This document shows positions 6,089-7,490 of a DNA stretch of 7,490 nucleotides, in pieces. Made by a program: the position numbers and the translations under genes. Under the pieces are notes generated by a model that had not been told where the DNA came from, searched no databases, and was given only the letters and a program-made list of their open reading frames with translations. This DNA is from an uncultured Clostridia bacterium (GTDB taxonomy: Bacteria; Bacillota; Clostridia; Oscillospirales; Acutalibacteraceae). The stretch lies in assembly GCA_945926705.1 (NCBI GenBank), contig CAMEMA010000041.1, positions 1-7,490 of the forward strand, given 5' to 3'. The stretch's first letter is position 1; each line of letters opens with the position of its first letter.

Positions 6089-6117
6089 ATTCTAGTTCCA
6101 AACAAAATAAAAGTCAA
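6089..6117 (-). promoter_or_regulatory. Predicted sigma-A promoter of tRNA-Leu
   Basis: The minus strand has TTGACT (6117-6112), a 17-bp spacer and TAGAAT (6094-6089), each one mismatch from consensus. Transcription would begin near 6082, leaving a 5' leader of about 40 nt for RNase P to remove. Confidence 0.7.
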
Positions 6118-6134
6118 TAATAATTTTAAAAATT

Positions 6135-6656
6135 TTATAAATTTATAATTTCATCATCTTGAGTTAAACTATATCCTGAATTTTTTATAAAATCTAAAGT
6201 ATTGTCAATACCCATAGAATTGTAATTTTCTTTAATTTCCTTTTCAATACTTCTTGCTTTAGTTTCATCTGAAGAAGCTTTTTCTTTTATCTTTAAAATA
6301 ATATTATACATGGAATTTTCAGTTACAGTGTCCGTGTATTCCGTAAGATTTAAATATTTTTCTGATGAACTGCGAATTTGCTTCATAAATTTTGCGCATT
6401 CCTCTCCTCCAAAATGAGATGTTTCATCACCTTTTACTCTGCAATTCATTATCAGAGGAAGATTTCTTATCTCAATTAAAAAATTGCGATATGCTTGTTC
6501 GATTTCAAGCAAAAATTCAGTAAAACATCTTTCTTCACTTTCAGAATTTTTTTGATCTCTAAAGTCTCGTAACATTTTAAAAATATCTTTCATCATAGAT
6601 TTATTCCATAAATTCTTACTCTTTGATAAAAAATTAATGTTCAAATCACATTCCAT
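6135..6656 (-). CDS. Hypothetical protein, 173 residues, coupled to a solute-binding protein gene
   Basis: I do not recognise this protein. It has 173 residues, is charged and mostly helical by composition, and has no signal peptide or membrane segment, so it is probably cytoplasmic. Visible features are a helix-rich N-terminal half (SMMKDIFKMLRDFRDQ; EERCFTEFLLEIEQAYRNFL), a central segment RVKGDETSHFGGEEC with a GDETSH loop, and a lysine/glutamate-rich helix (IILKIKEKASSDETKARSIEKEIKENY). ATG at 6656 is chosen because AAAGAGG (6670-6664) lies 7 nt upstream. An upstream in-frame TTG at 6674 would put the ribosome binding site inside the coding region. Only 21 bp separate its start from the stop of the solute-binding protein gene, so the two are co-transcribed. 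A role linked to that transporter is possible but is only inferred from position. No strong terminator is seen after its stop, only A/T-only repeats. Confidence 0.75.
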   Translation of the reverse strand: MECDLNINFLSKSKNLWNKSMMKDIFKMLRDFRDQKNSESEERCFTEFLLEIEQAYRNFLIEIRNLPLIMNCRVKGDETSHFGGEECAKFMKQIRSSSEKYLNLTEYTDTVTENSMYNIILKIKEKASSDETKARSIEKEIKENYNSMGIDNTLDFIKNSGYSLTQDDEIINL

Positions 6657-6677
6657 AAAAATGCCTCTTTTCAAAAT

Positions 6678-7490
6678 TTAATTAGATCTAAGTTCTTTCC
6701 ACTTTTCTATTGCATAATCCGATATATTTTCGTAGTCCTGATAATCCCACTCGGACTTAGTTAAATACTGTTCTATAAGGTATTTTCCTAATCCGTCATT
6801 TCCCCATTTTTCAGGCATACCTAAAAAAGCTCCCGGTAAAATTTTCCCCTCTGAAATATAACTTACCAGTGAACGCGAAAGAGGATTATCCAAAACACTT
6901 GCTTCTTTTATATCATAAGGAGTAAAACCAAATTTAGGAACAGTATACTTTTGAGCAAGATCTGATGTTCTTATCCATGTTAAAAAATCTTGAGCTTTCT
7001 TTTTTTCACTCTCACCTGATTTAGCATTTATACAGTAATAACGAGGCACATAAGCGGTAATAGATTTATTCATGTTCTTTGCTATATCTTGAGAAGAAAT
7101 TATATCTTCTTTCAAAAAAGGCATTTTTATAGGTATAAATACACATCTCTTAGCAACCAAGGAATTAAATATAGATAAATTCTCGTAATCTTCTGTATTA
7201 GCAAGCAAAAACAACGCTTTACCATTAACAAAATTTTTCATGGACTGACTTACACTGTTTTGAGTATTACTTACGAGTTCAAGACCCCTTGGAAGTAATC
7301 CGCTCGCTCCTGACATATTAGAAGTAATATTGTCTAACACTTCCGCAAATCTCATTAAAGGGCTTTTTAAATTCTGAATATCCTCTTCAGTTGCTATGTT
7401 TGCTGCTGCAGAAGATCTGAAAACAGCAGAAAGTGCGATATTTGACAGATAAGAACCAGAGTATTTTGAATTACCGGCAGCAAAGGTAAA
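6678..7490 (-). CDS. ABC transporter extracellular solute-binding protein (family 1-like), C-terminal part, cut by window edge
   Basis: The reading frame stays open to the right edge, giving 270 C-terminal residues; the ATG at 7355 is internal. Family 1 (sugar-type) binding proteins are usually 400-500 residues, so the signal peptide and first lobe lie outside. The family-like features are NFVNGKALFLLANTEDYENLSIF (an x-F-x-x-G-K-A-x strand pattern), VFIPIKMPFLKED, the aromatic YVPRYYCIN strand, and the typical DFLTWIRTSDLAQKYT segment (fragment residues 168-182) where these proteins carry F-L-x-W-I/L. The ending is YENISDYAIEKWKELR. Substrate cannot be told from this part; carbohydrate is usual for the family. 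Permease and ATPase genes are not in the window. Its downstream partner is the 173-residue protein, 21 bp away. Confidence 0.75.
   Translation of the reverse strand, partial: FTFAAGNSKYSGSYLSNIALSAVFRSSAAANIATEEDIQNLKSPLMRFAEVLDNITSNMSGASGLLPRGLELVSNTQNSVSQSMKNFVNGKALFLLANTEDYENLSIFNSLVAKRCVFIPIKMPFLKEDIISSQDIAKNMNKSITAYVPRYYCINAKSGESEKKKAQDFLTWIRTSDLAQKYTVPKFGFTPYDIKEASVLDNPLSRSLVSYISEGKILPGAFLGMPEKWGNDGLGKYLIEQYLTKSEWDYQDYENISDYAIEKWKELRSN

Noticed and set aside
6657..6674. TTG start six codons upstream for the 173-residue protein
   Set aside because: The Shine-Dalgarno AAAGAGG would then be inside the gene, and it is ideally placed for the ATG at 6656.
7353..7355. ATG at 7355 as the start of the solute-binding protein
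   Set aside because: The frame is open without a stop to the window edge, the protein would lack its first lobe and signal peptide, and no ribosome binding site precedes it.
1..7490. CRISPR array, insertion sequence, phage or toxin-antitoxin module
   Set aside because: No regularly spaced repeats, transposase, integrase or small paired toxin-antitoxin-like genes are visible.

Overview
This AT-rich window (roughly 30% G+C by eye) reads as chromosomal DNA from a low-GC Bacillota, most likely a member of the Clostridia. The clues are strong Shine-Dalgarno sequences (AAGGAGG type), a DUF4364 winged-helix protein of the kind found in Clostridia, a clostridial-style cation diffusion facilitator, a cohesin-like plus cadherin-like surface protein, and a tRNA gene with its CCA end encoded. 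I see no insertion sequence, phage module, CRISPR array or toxin-antitoxin pair. The content is mostly housekeeping plus a few poorly known genes.

Left part (1-1911, minus strand): the N-terminal third of rlmN runs off the left edge and has a consensus promoter just upstream. Before it in the direction of transcription come a DUF4364 protein and a MscS-type mechanosensitive channel. These two are 38 bp apart with no terminator between them and probably share a transcript.

Middle (1980-4936, plus strand): divergent from the channel is a gene for a secreted, membrane-anchored surface protein (signal peptide, cohesin-like domain, cadherin-like domain, charged linker, one TM helix). Next is a two-gene operon of a cation exporter (CDF family, probably Mn2+) and tadA, overlapping by 4 bp. 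Its promoter (TTAACA-17-TATAAT) overlaps the end of the surface-protein gene, and its 5' leader is structured, with an unusually distant ribosome binding site.

Right part (4939-7490, minus strand): rsmA converges on tadA with only 2 bp between the stop codons. Upstream of it lie a tRNA-Leu(UAA) gene with its own promoter and terminator, an unrecognised 173-residue protein, and the C-terminal part of an ABC transporter solute-binding protein that runs off the right edge.

Several genes act on RNA (rlmN, tadA, rsmA, tRNA-Leu), but they sit in separate transcription units and I see no evidence that they form one system. The items most worth a second look are the leader of the CDF-tadA operon, the 173-residue protein coupled to the solute-binding protein, and the surface protein with its charge-segregated linker. 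I did not find a convincing, wholly new multi-gene system in this window.
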